64,000 nt of DNA from Berberis thunbergii (lineage: Eukaryota > Streptophyta > Magnoliopsida > Ranunculales > Berberidaceae), in NCBI GenBank assembly GCA_003290165.1, contig QNQO01000556.1, positions 310,001 through 374,000 of the forward strand, given 5' to 3'. Both the position numbers and the translations under genes were made by a program. The notes below the pieces were generated by a model. It was not told where the DNA came from and made no database searches. It worked only from the letters and a program-made list of their open reading frames with translations. Shown in pieces: positions 1-9,698 of the stretch (the stretch's first letter is position 1; each line of letters begins with the position of its first letter).

Positions 1-161
1 GTCTTGAGGGAAAAAACTAAATGTTCATTTGATCATCGAATGAGAATTAATTACAAGTATTTCTTAAGGCAAAATGCTTATTTATTGTTATTTTATAATC
101 GTATTTTGCTGACAATGATGTATATTTTTTATTAATGTAAGTTGGTCAAACCAGTATTAAA
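1..161. other. Flank F of duplication unit, copy A (left end cut by window)
   Basis: AT-rich sequence without a credible gene. The same sequence recurs at about 26892 and 41968, so the window opens inside a repeated unit. It ends with GTATTAAA (154-161), the left target duplication of the hAT-like element. Confidence 0.7.
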
Positions 162-939
162 TAGGGGTGGGCATCCCATCCCACGATCCCGATCCCATCC
201 CAAAATTTTGGGATCCTTTTAGGATTCATCGAATCCATCCCGATCCCATCCCATACCGATCTAGAGTGGGATGGGTTCGGGATGAATATTTTCAATCCCG
301 CTCATCCAGTCCCGAACTTATTTATTTAATATTTATTATTATTATTATTAACTTTAATCAAACTACTATTCTAAAGGAAAATTTAGGATGTGTTTAAATT
401 AAATAAAAACATCTACTATTTAAAAACTTACTTGATTTGGTACTCTTTGTTTAGATAGAAACTTAAGTTTGGATATTTTAGGTCAAATAGAACCCTTAAA
501 AATTTATACTATTTCAAATTTTAGATTGGTTATAAGACAATTGTTATTGAAGAAATTAAAGCCAAATGATGATTTGTTTTAGTTTTGCACAATGAGTTAT
601 ATGTACAACTATTGGTTAGTGTATCACACAAAGGATGTTTAACATAAAAAAATATATATTTGTAAGTTCATTGGACTATAAATTTTACATGACATTTAAT
701 ATTATTATGATGATAGTTTTATGTACATAAATTTGGCATTATTGTGTGTGAACAATGTGAGATGAAATTCTAAGTTATTATTCATTATTTGTAAGTTATT
801 CTTCATTATTGGTGTGTGAGCAACGTGAGATGAAATTTGACATTATTTGGGATGGGACGAGGTCTATCCCATCCTGATCCCGAGCAAATGGACAGGATGG
901 GATAGGGATGAGGTCCATCCCGTCTCGTGCCAAACTCTA
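162..939. mobile_element. Non-autonomous hAT-like element, copy A
   Basis: The element starts TAGGGGTGGGCA and ends GCCAAACTCTA, an imperfect terminal inverted repeat of the style common in plant hAT elements. It is flanked on both sides by the 8-bp direct repeat GTATTAAA (154-161 and 940-947); 8-bp duplications are the hAT signature. At 778 bp it has no transposase. Both ends are dense in GGGATGGGAT-type words in both orientations, giving extended subterminal inverted repeats. Short ORFs here are chance translations of those repeats. Two further copies lie at the same relative site in units B and C. Confidence 0.8.
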
Positions 940-947
940 GTATTAAA

Positions 948-1238
948 CACTATCCCAAGTTGTATATTTGATAAATTTAGGTGCATACGTGAGGAACAGA
1001 GCTCGAGAGACTCATTAGGGTTAGTTTGGAGCTTGGAGGCGAGCGATTATAGCTTCTTGGTGTTAAATGTAGCATTGACTCATTCTGTTAGATTTTTTGT
1101 TTTGTTTATCGCGTATGTTATAGGATGTAAGATACATTAATTTCTTTCTGTATTTGAATTCCAAGACTTTGGATTGGATGATATAATAATTTTAGGCATG
1201 TTTGACTTATGATTTCTTTTGGTGGATTATAACATAAT
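948..1238. other. Flank F between hAT element and Tat LTR, copy A
   Basis: Non-repetitive-looking sequence shared with copies B and C. The stretch around 985-1140 is well kept in all three, but I see no recognisable domain; the short ORF over it starts inside the hAT element. Confidence 0.5.
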
Positions 1239-1769
1239 TGATGCAGTTTTTTTCCGCTCCCTGCTTTGACCTAATTTTGTTGATCCGTTGACTTGCACAA
1301 GTAACGCACGTGAGCCATAGACAATGACGGAGTGGCCGATGACGCTCCGATGCTAAAGTCAGACATGGCTCTTAGGAAGGTGTAATGATGTAATAGGGAA
1401 TTTGTAGCATACCTTAACTTACAACCTCATGTCTTATTTATAGTGCAAGAGTTTTGGTTCTACCAGGCCATCGTAGGCGTAGTTTAGGAAGGAGAACTCT
1501 TCGTGGAGACCCCTCCCTAATTAGGAGTCGTACTATAGAAGGGAAGTTCCCTGTTAGCTCCGGGCTCCTAGATACGCGGGAGATAGTTCCCAATCCAAGA
1601 GCAATCCGTAGAAGGGAGTTTTCTTGTGTGGAAGATACTCTGGTGTTTGCTTCCTAGTTGGAAGTAAAGGGCAACTGTAGTTTCCCATCCGAAGCTGATC
1701 CTAGAGATACTTGCCTAAAGAGGGCTTACGGGTATTGAGGATAGCTATGAGAAGTGTGGGCCTAACATG
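1239..1769 (-). mobile_element. Tat-type Gypsy 3' LTR, first part (copy A)
   Basis: Starts TGATGCAG like the LTRs at 28135, 43190 and 51740, and is interrupted at 1770 by the Athila-like element. It resumes at 9292 and ends ATGTATCATCA at 9444, a total LTR of about 684 bp. Orientation is minus, from the gag and PBS of the fuller relative in copy C. 1765-1769 (ACATG) is the left target duplication of the nested element. Confidence 0.8.
1433..1443 (-). promoter_or_regulatory. TATA box of Tat-type LTR (copy A)
   Basis: Reads CTATAAATAAG on the minus strand. The same box is at 28329-28339, 43384-43394 and 51932-51942 in the other LTR copies, as expected for the U3/R core promoter. Confidence 0.55.
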
Positions 1770-3050
1770 TGATGCGGATTTAACTAACCTAAATAAATAT
1801 GTTAATTCAACCCACTTGTAATAACCGCAAGTGCACGACGCCTAACTGGTAGACAACGGCAAGTACGGGTCGATCCCACGAAGAAGGTGGATGCAATTGA
1901 ATTTTAGAATTTAATTAAACTAATTTAAATGGAAAATGGGGTTACAGCATTTTTAAAACTAAACTAAAAATAAATTAAAAATAAGAAAAATAAAAGATAG
2001 ATGAGATGAATTTTTGTGGGCTTGGACTCACCAATGAATTAGCAAAATTATTTAAATCTATATTATTGAATTTAAAAACGAGAAGCGTTAGGGATGAGAA
2101 TCCCTTGCTTACACCGAATATGTGATCGTTAAAATCCAATTAAACTTATACCATGTTTCTATCAAACATTAACAAATTATTTTAAGCAAATACGCTATTA
2201 CAAAGTATTAAGTGTATTTTTAGGGCACACTTAATCAAAGCTTAAGCTTAATATTTTTAGCACATGCTTTGAATATTGATAAAGGGTAATTCGAACTACC
2301 AAACATATCAAGTTTAATTTCTCGAACATGCAAGGTGAAAGCAAATTATCAAAAATTCAGAAATAACTTGTAATTAACAATTAAGCACACAATTCAGTAA
2401 AATAAATCAAAATAACTTATACAACCCATTTAGTTTATCACAAGCTCGATGTGGTGGCACTCAGCAGATCAGCAGGTGGTTGTGCACGAATCCCGATGAA
2501 GATGGTCCCAAAACGCTCTGTGGTGGTAAAGAGCAAAACCGGGGGTGTAAATAGCCAAAAACAGATTTGACCATTTCTCTCGCCCTCGCTACAGTGCAGC
2601 TACAGTACCCTCGCAGAGGTCGTCTTCTCCATCGCAACAGCGGGCTCTCGCGACTTCGTTCTCGCTCCTCGCGACCTTCCTCATCCTCAAATCGTCTCCA
2701 GAACCTGCGAAAGACTAGCAAAGATGAGGAAACACCAATAAAACAGCAAAAACAGAGATAGATAAGCGAGCGATGCTCCCCTGTTTTTGCTTCCTGTCGC
2801 GACGATTGTGCGCCGCGGTGCAGCTCTGTTTGTGGTGGTTGTCCGGTGGCGGAGAGATGGTTTGGGGCCTGGACGAAGAGAGGACAGAGAGAGGGGAGGA
2901 AGACGGGCTCTGGCGAGGCGTTCGCGGCGTGGTTGGTGGCTCTGTCGCGGCGATTCGTGCGGAGGTTGTGGTGGTGGGACTCGTGCGAAGGTGGTGGCGG
3001 TTGTGTGGACAGGGGAGAGGAGCAGAGACGGTGACGGAGTGAAAAGTTGA

Positions 3051-3083
3051 CGTGAAACAGGGTTGTCACACCCCTGTTTCACG
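3051..3083. other. Inverted repeat (hairpin) in Athila-like LTR
   Basis: Arms CGTGAAACAGGG and CCCTGTTTCACG enclose a 9-nt loop. It recurs in all four LTR copies of this family; at 36546-36578 it is a perfect 16-bp-arm palindrome. Confidence 0.75.
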
Positions 3084-3323
3084 GTGGTGACGGTGGCGGT
3101 TGTGTTGTCTGGCGGTGGAGGTGGTGCTAGGGTGATGGTGGTGGCGAGGTGGTGATTGCTGAGTGAGTGGAGTGAGTGAGAGATGGATGAGTGGTGAGGG
3201 TGATGGTGAATCACCTTTGAGAGAGGAGCTCCTTTGAGGAAATCTCCACTGAGGAAGAGGTTTTGATTTCTAATTCTTTTCTTTTCCCTTCTCTTCCTCC
3301 TCTCTTTCTTACCCTATTATCCT

Positions 3324-3333
3324 CTATTTATAG
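3324..3333 (-). promoter_or_regulatory. TATA box of Athila-like LTR (copy A, left)
   Basis: Minus strand reads CTATAAATAG preceded by T, matching the plant TATA consensus. It is present also at 8824-8833, 30220-30229 and 36818-36827. The GC-rich block would then be the transcribed leader. Confidence 0.6.
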
Positions 3334-3396
3334 AAAATAGCCAAGATGAATAGGGATGAGATGAGGGGAATATTCATCAATGAGGGTAGGATTGGG

Positions 3397-3533
3397 CTTG
3401 GCATTGGGTTTGGGTTTAGGTTATGGATGGGGTTTAGGTTATGAATTAGGTTTCGGGTTTAGGTTTGTGGGTTTTAGGTTATGAACTAGGTGTAGGTTTG
3501 TGGATTTTAGGTTAAGAACTAGGTGTTGGGTTT
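3397..3533. repeat. TTTAGG/TGGGTTT-rich short repeats in LTR
   Basis: Degenerate short repeats built from GGGTTTAGGTTATG and TAGGTGTTGGG words. GGGTTTAGG is a permutation of the plant telomere repeat. The repeat number differs among LTR copies (longer at 8905-9095, 30300-30485 and 36895-37095). Confidence 0.65.
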
Positions 3534-3534
3534 A

Positions 3535-4641
3535 TCCTCATTGAAGAAGCATTTTTTTTTCTATTTTTCTTTTCTTCAACCTTTTTTTTTATAGCGGATT
3601 TATGAAATATCTCATATTTTGCTCTTCATGCCCTTTTGACACCAAGTATATCCATCCATACACATTCCCAGAAAAGTTGGGTAAAGGTTAATGGGTTAAC
3701 AAATAAAAGTTAATCTAAGGCTCAAAAGGCTACAAAAAAGGTTAATGTTATGGGTAAGTTAAAAGGCTAGTTAATGGTCTAAAGAAAAAAATGCCTAGAT
3801 CATTTCCTAAGTTCGGGTCAATATTATGACATCTCAATTGAATAAGCCAAGAAGTTCTAGTGTAATAATTCAATTTTTATGTCATTCCCAAAGCAATTGA
3901 TCAAAAAAAATGAAAATAATGAGATCATCAACGAGATAATGTAGACTCAAGAAAAATCAGAGTTTATGTATAACCCTCAGAAAAATAGAAAGGCTCAAAG
4001 CTTTCAGGGTTAAGTCTCCACTATTATTCTAAGGTTTTCTAGTATATATTTCACTCATCAACTTCAAGTTATGCTAACATGGCTCATGGTGCAAAGATAA
4101 TCGAGTTGAAAAATCTTATGAACCAGATCTAGCTTAAGGATCATACTAAACTTTCAGTCTTTATCAATATACCAATATGTCAAGTTAGCTTGCATTTTCT
4201 TGAGCATAAAACATTTAAAATTCATTTTCATACTCGTAAAAGACCAAGTTTTCTTGACAGAAAAGCAATTTGTTTTTTTTTGTTTTTTTTAAGAATAAGA
4301 AAAGAAAACACTACAAAAAAATGAAAAATTCACCGACTCATGAACCTACCCCCAAACCTAATCCAAACATTGTCCTCAATGTTTAACAAAATAATACTTA
4401 CAAATGAATGAAATAAGTACAGGAGAGGAGGTTAGAACAGTATTACCGCTCCAAGAAGTCATCCATCAATGAGGCTCACAAACATAAGAATCATGGAGTT
4501 TTCATTAGAAATCGATAAAATGCAGACTCGACACTAACAAAGAAAACTAAAAAGAAAGGCAAGTTGTAAGTCAAAACTGTTACGGAGCTAACGAGTATGA
4601 GTGAAACACAACTAAATAGGGTACTCGAAAATCAATCCAGA
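3535..4641 (-). other. 3' untranslated region of Athila-like element (copy A)
   Basis: No coding signal. On the minus strand it contains the phrase AACATTGAGGACAATGTTT and a purine-rich GGTTTGGGGGTAGG, which commonly follow the coding region in plant Gypsy elements. A block at 3648-3817 is matched in inverted relative orientation at 61631-61795. Confidence 0.6.
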
Positions 4642-5343
4642 CTAACAGCAAAGACACACAACTAAAGCTAGGTTGCCTCCCAGTAGCGCTTGGTTTACCG
4701 TTATCAGCCCGACAAATATTCTTCCTAAAAAATGGTGTATCGAATAGTGGAGAGGAAGAACATGACAAACACTTAGTCCATTGTCGTATATCAACAACCT
4801 GAACAGTTGAGGATCAGACCACCAAAATATAGCAATCACATGGGGCACCAAATACACTAGGACATTCCAAAAGTGACCAGTAGTCATACACAACAGATGA
4901 TCCTTGCGTGCTCCAAAAAGAAAACATCCTATGTCTGGTTCCAAATCAGAAGATTGAATAATTTTCACAACTGGATGGTGAAAACTGAAATCCTCACTAC
5001 AGCACAAGGGATCGGTGAAAGTAGCCTTAGTAAATGGGACTGTGATGCAAGTAGATGAGACGATGGATATATCAGGTGGTACAGGCTCATCACATGAATC
5101 ATATAGAGATATTGGTCTAGACAACTCATCACCTGAAAATGCATACCTGAGGGTGGCAGGTAATTGTTTAAGGTCAAGCTCAGGTGGCTCAACTGATGGG
5201 ACTAGTTTTGACTCACTGAGTGGAAGAGGATTCACTTTAGACTTCCATTTATAACTAGGATCCACAATGGGGACTGAGTCAAGCAAATCATTGACTTCCC
5301 TAATGGAATCATCAACATCAAAGTCTAAATTAAATTGAGTCAA
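4642..5343 (-). pseudogene. Pre-RT-like ORF of Athila-like element (copy A)
   Basis: Minus-strand open frame of about 233 codons. Residues 9-70 contain VDDSIREV and ELDLKQLPATLRYAFSG, resembling the linker that precedes reverse transcriptase in plant Gypsy polyproteins (family knowledge). No RT motif follows; the frame instead runs into an unfamiliar tail ending near the conserved GGGAGGCAACC stretch. The frame has no convincing ATG: its first triplet is TTG, and the reading continues upstream towards the ORF at 5373-5870. The two were therefore probably one polyprotein, now split by a frameshift. The 60306-61427 ORF is the longer relative. Copy B has a Trp-to-stop change in this frame. Confidence 0.6.
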
Positions 5344-5372
5344 ACAAGCCTCTAAACAGTCAAGGGGAGACT

Positions 5373-5870
5373 CTAAAGAATGTTCACAGTTTGATTCGAT
5401 GCATGAGTCACTAGGGAGGCATGAGTCAACATGGGAAGGAGATTCTGTAGTGTCTCAGAATCGACAGGTTCATCAATAAATGAATCACTAGGGAATTTTT
5501 CTGACTCTATCTCAGGAAGTGACTCAACTATCTGATTCACAGTCATCTCAAGTTTCCGGATAGCTTGAGAATTTTGTTGAAAAATAGTTGTCAATTCTGT
5601 GATATCATGAGAATTTTGCACAAGTATTTCTCCTGTTCGCTCTATAAAAATTTTCATGATATCCTCTAACTCATTATCAGGAATGAAAGCTTGAGGAGTC
5701 TGAGGAGTGTCTAGAGGGCCTTCATGGTACTGACCATGAACCCATGATAAGCCAGAATGATAAGCTAGACTTGGGTAATAATCTAAATATGGATCATACT
5801 CAGGTCGTCGCATGTCATAAAATGAATTGACTTGCTCGGAAAAATAGGCTGGATAATCCCTTGTGTTCAT
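5373..5870 (-). CDS. Gag-like ORF of Athila-like element (copy A)
   Basis: 165 codons from an ATG directly after an oligo-T run in the plus-strand text. The N-terminus (DYPAYFSEQVNSF, GLSWVHGQYHEG) aligns by eye with the second half of the gag-like ORF at 59600-60166. The C-terminal part (residues 65-120) is a likely coiled coil with repeated ILVQNSHDI and IFQQNSQAI segments. Relative to that longer gag, the first ~100 residues and the CCHC zinc knuckle are missing, so this is an internal-deletion form. It would encode at most a partial capsid protein. Identity as gag is inference from position and similarity to the plus-strand copy. Confidence 0.6.
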   Translation of the reverse strand: MNTRDYPAYFSEQVNSFYDMRRPEYDPYLDYYPSLAYHSGLSWVHGQYHEGPLDTPQTPQAFIPDNELEDIMKIFIERTGEILVQNSHDITELTTIFQQNSQAIRKLEMTVNQIVESLPEIESEKFPSDSFIDEPVDSETLQNLLPMLTHASLVTHASNQTVNIL

Positions 5871-7232
5871 TTTTTTTTTTTGAAAGCACTAACTCTAAAA
5901 ATATACACAAGCTCACATGCAATCAGCAACCAATAAATGCACAAGAAACATGCCTCCCTAAGCAATCAACGTTTTTAAGATCAATTATCTTTTTATCTTT
6001 GGGGGACAATTATTTCTTGTGTAATCTTTATGCCACAGCAATGGGTGCTACAAGTTGATCCTAAGAGTGTACACTTTACACCGCAAAGTTCAAAATCAGT
6101 AAGCTAGAGTTTTGTTTCAAAGAAACCGGATTATCACACAAGAGAAGGAGGTCACAATGGTTCAATTAAGTACTTCCTTGTGCTACCGCTCTGTAAGCCA
6201 ATAGATGTGAGAACGATGTGATGTTAAATGCACACTTGAGGCTTGTGTTCCTAACCAAAACTGTTGGTTACACCAATTCTTCTTGTGGATCATAGCTTAC
6301 TTATGACTCGGCGTACCGGGTGAATTACCCTTGTGGCAATGGCCTCTCGGAGTTCATTGAATGATTAAACCCATCGTCACTTTTAGCTTTGGTCAACAAA
6401 AAATTATTGGATTCACCTTGGTCTTGGTTGTCCTATGAACATCGTACCTAAAAGATGTTCTATCTAACTTGCTAATTGATTTTAATTATGTTAGGCTATT
6501 GGTTGCACACAGCTGGAGTGATGAGGTGGGGATATCAAGTCCCACCAGTTTCTATTTATAAGCAAAGTCTGCTTATTATGAATTACTAAAGTTTAGCATC
6601 CACAATTACATAAATTAAACAACCAATCACACAATTTCAAACAATTACACCAAGCACCCTGGTCGCTAATACGTTGCGTGTGATAGAAATACTTACAGTG
6701 TGCGTATTCCAATCTGCACAAAAAGTTAGCACAATTCAAAAAAAAGTCCGACTTCTGTTTATCTGTTTCAATCAGCACACAAGCATATGCAATCAAATTA
6801 CTGGTCTTGGTCTTAGAAGTCGGATTTCTAAATCATAAAAATTATTGGGTAACAATTAGAGTTGTTTCCCTATAGTTTCTTTTGACTTAGAGAATTTTAG
6901 GTTTTTTTTTTTTTTTTACTTAAACAAAATGAAAAACAGTAAAATTTAAAAATTATTACACCACACACTCGTAGAACGAGGTGAAAATAAAATTAAAACT
7001 CTCCTCACAAAATAAAAAAAAAATTTTAATTTGCTTGATGTTTTGCAGGATCGTCCAATATACTCGAGAAGCGTGTAATCTGCAAAATCAAACACAAAAT
7101 GAGTGTAAAAAGAACAAAATAAAAATAAAGATAATTTTTATTATTATTATTTTTTTTTAAAAATTTTTTAAATTAAATTTTTTTTTTATAATTAGTGAAA
7201 ATAAATCTTAAATTCAATTACACCGCAACCTT
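5871..7232 (-). other. Leader of Athila-like element (copy A)
   Basis: Non-coding region between the primer site and the gag-like ORF. It contains long T/A runs near 6900-6920 and 7140-7190 and no credible gene. The oligo-T at 5871-5882 abuts the gag start codon. Confidence 0.6.
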
Positions 7233-7249
7233 CCCCGGCAACGACGCCA
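7233..7249 (-). other. Primer binding site, tRNA-Asp type (copy A)
   Basis: Plus strand CCCCGGCAACGACGCCA is the complement of TGGCGTCGTTGCCGGGG on the element strand. It differs by one base from the copy B site (35216-35232), which matches the 3' end of plant tRNA-Asp as used by Athila elements. It lies 6 bp from the LTR edge. Confidence 0.8.
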
Positions 7250-7255
7250 AAAACT

Positions 7256-9286
7256 TGATGTGGACTTAACTCACCTAAATAAATAGGTTAATTCAACCCA
7301 CTTGTAATAACCGCAAGTGCACGGTGCCTAACTGGTAGACAACGGCAAGTACGGGTCGATCCCACGAAGAAGGTGGATGCAATTGAATTTTAGAATTTGA
7401 TTAAACTAATTTAAATGGAAAATGGGGTTACAACATTTTTAAAACTAAACTAAAAATAAATTAAAAATAAGAAAAATAAAAGATAGATGAGATGAATTTT
7501 TGTGGGCTTGGACTCACCAATGAATTAGCAAAATTATTTAAATCTAAATTATTGAATTTAAAAACGAGAAGCGTTAGGGATGAGAATCCCTTGCTTACAC
7601 CGAATATGTGATCGTTAAAATCCAATTAAACTTATACCATGTTTCTATCAAACATTAACAAATTATTTCAAGCAAATACGCTCTTACAAAGTATTAAGTG
7701 TCTTTTTAGGGCACACTTACTCAAAGCTTAAGCTTAATATTTTTAGCACATGCTTTGAATATTGATAAAGGGTAATTCTAACTACCAAACATATCAAGTT
7801 TAATTTCTCGAACATGCAAGGTGAAAGCAAATTATCAAAAATTCAGAAATAACTTGTAATTAACAATTAAGCACACAATTCAGTAAAATAAATCAAAATA
7901 ACTTATACAACCCATTTAGTTTATCACAAGCTCGATGTGGTGGCACTCAGCAGATCAGCAGGTGGTTGTGCACGAATCACGATGAAGATGGTCCCAAAAC
8001 GCTCTGTGGTGGTAAAGAGCAAAACTAGGGGTGTAAATAGCCAAAAAATAGATTTGACCATTTCTCCCGCCCTCGCTACATTGCAGCTACAGTACCCTCG
8101 CAGAGGTCGTCTTCTCCAGCTCGACAGCGGGCTCTCGCGGCTTCGTTCTCGCTCCTCGCAACCTTCCTCATCCTCAAATCGTCTCCAAAACCTGCGAAAG
8201 ACAAGCAAAGATGAGGAAACACCAATAACACAGCAAAAACAGAGATAGATAAGCGAGCGATGCTCCCCTTTTTTCGCTTCCTGTCGCGACGGTGGTGCGC
8301 CGCGGTGCGGCTCTGTTTGTGGTGGTTGTCCGGTGGCGGAGAGATGGTTTGGGGCCTCGACGAAGAGAGGACAGAGAGAGAGGAGGAAGACGGGCTGTGG
8401 CGAGGCGGAACAGAGTCGCGGCGTGGTTGGTGGCTCTGTCGCGGCGATTCGTGCGGAGGTTGTGGTGGTGGGACTCGTGCGGAGGTGGTGGCGGTTGTGT
8501 GGACAGGGGAGAGGAGCAGAGACGGTGACAGAGTGAAAAGTTGACGTGAAACAGGGTTGTGACAACCTTGTTTCACGGTGGTGACGGTGGCAGTTGTGTT
8601 GTCTGGTGGTGGAGGTGGTGCTAGGGTGATGGTGGTGGCGAGGTGGTGATTGCTGAGTGAGTGGAGTGAGTGAGAGATGGATGAGTGGTGAGGGTGAGGG
8701 TGATGGTGAATCACCTTTGAGAGAGGAGCTCCTTTGAGGAAATCTCCATTGAGGAAGAGGTTTTGATTTTTAATTCTTTTCTTTTCCCTTCTCTTCCTCC
8801 TCTCTTTCTCACCCTATTATCCTCTATTTATAGAAAATAGCCAAGATGAATAGGGATGAGATGAGGGGAATATTCATCAATGAGGGTAGGATTGGGCTTG
8901 GCATTGGGTTTGGGTTTAGGTTATGGATTAGGTTATGGATGGGGTTTAGGTTGCGAATTAGGTTTCGGGTTTAGATTTGTGGGTTTTAGGTTATGAACTA
9001 GGTGTTGGATGTAGGTTTGTGGATTTTAGGTTAAGAACTAGGTGTTGGGTTTAGGTTTGTGGATTTTAGGTTATGAGCTAGGTGTTGGGTTTAGGTTTGT
9101 GACTTGTTTTATACCACCATTGAAATCGACTAGTTGTCGTTTGTGACTGCTTTAATATGGATTCATCGTTTACGCTCAAATTCCTGCAAAGACATGAAAA
9201 CGAAATAATTACTATAAAATATAATAATCGAAACACTAACATGTATAAATTAAGGGATATATTATGTAATAATTATGTGAATATCA
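7256..9286 (-). repeat. Athila-like 5' LTR (copy A)
   Basis: 2031 bp, TGATGTGG...ATATCA. It shares right-LTR-specific variants with the copy B right LTR, such as TGTCTTTTTAG near 7698 and the extra GGAACAGAGTCGC near 8406. It has a TATA box at 8824-8833 (minus) and telomere-like short repeats at 8905-9095. Confidence 0.85.
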
Positions 9287-9291
9287 ACATG

Positions 9292-9444
9292 TTGTGATAG
9301 TTCAAGTCCGCCTAGTGGACCGAAGTTGGGAAAACTTATAACCGCTTGGGCCGGATCAGTATGGGCTTACACTTGAGGTCGTAGTTCCTCGAGATTATCA
9401 TGACACTTGTACGACTCCGGTGTGACAATTTTTATGTATCATCA
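9292..9444 (-). mobile_element. Tat-type Gypsy 3' LTR, second part (copy A)
   Basis: Continuation of the LTR begun at 1239, after the nested element and its second ACATG. It ends ATGTATCATCA. The next bases read on the minus strand as a purine-rich GAGGGAATAGC, fitting a polypurine tract just upstream of a 3' LTR. Confidence 0.75.
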
Positions 9445-9698
9445 GCTATTCCCTCGAGTTAGTGGGCCGTCACATCGGTTTGCTAAGTCATCTCTTGAAG
9501 GGATGCACTGCTCATGATGATTGAGTTTACATCATTGCTTGAGGCACGCGCTGCATTAGTTGAACGTGCGTTGGTTCAGCGGAAAAGAGGCATGAAGCCA
9601 ACCTTTATTTAGGTCATCTGTTGAGTAGAGTCTGATATTTCTACTTTCCTTGCTTTCGAAGCTACCGCTTTGATTATAAACGATTGTTTATCTTCTTT

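Larger units (their letters stand above)
1770..3534 (-). repeat. Athila-like 3' LTR, truncated (copy A)
   Basis: Starts TGATGCGG and follows the copy B left LTR (28666-30669) until a deletion junction at GGGTTTA near 3534. It holds a GC-rich strand-asymmetric block (about 2460-3210), a hairpin, a TATA box and TTTAGG-rich short repeats. The block at 1800-1880, including GTAGACAACGGCAAGTACGG, is also kept in the divergent LTR at 56511-58403 and probably lies in R/U5. Confidence 0.85.
1770..9286 (-). mobile_element. Athila-like non-autonomous Gypsy element, copy A
   Basis: A 7.5-kb LTR retrotransposon on the minus strand, with target duplication ACATG at 1765-1769 and 9287-9291. Copy C has the uninterrupted site (GCATGCTGTGAG near 43727). 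A primer site matching the 3' end of plant tRNA-Asp adjoins the right (5') LTR. The inside has a leader, two gag/pre-RT-like ORFs and a long 3' untranslated region, but no protease, RT, RNase H or integrase. Compared with copy B, about 1.06 kb is missing at 3534/3535, taking the end of the left LTR, the polypurine tract and adjoining 3' UTR. The family is like Athila by PBS and gag layout; the exact lineage is inference. Confidence 0.85.

Noticed and set aside
847..1140. 97-codon ORF repeated in all three units as a conserved gene
   Set aside because: It begins inside the hAT-like element and crosses its border and target duplication; no domain and no start context.
1801..1880. tRNA-like or structured RNA gene in the conserved CTAACTGGTAGACAACGG region
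   Set aside because: Conserved because it is the R/U5 end of the LTR next to the primer site, in A, B and D alike; no cloverleaf could be drawn by eye.
2461..3214. Overlapping ORFs of 175-202 codons (and relatives at 7924-8714, 29485-29965, 35907-36709) as protein genes
   Set aside because: They lie within LTRs, change length between copies by out-of-frame indels, and come from GC-rich strand-biased repeats; listed as an LTR feature instead.
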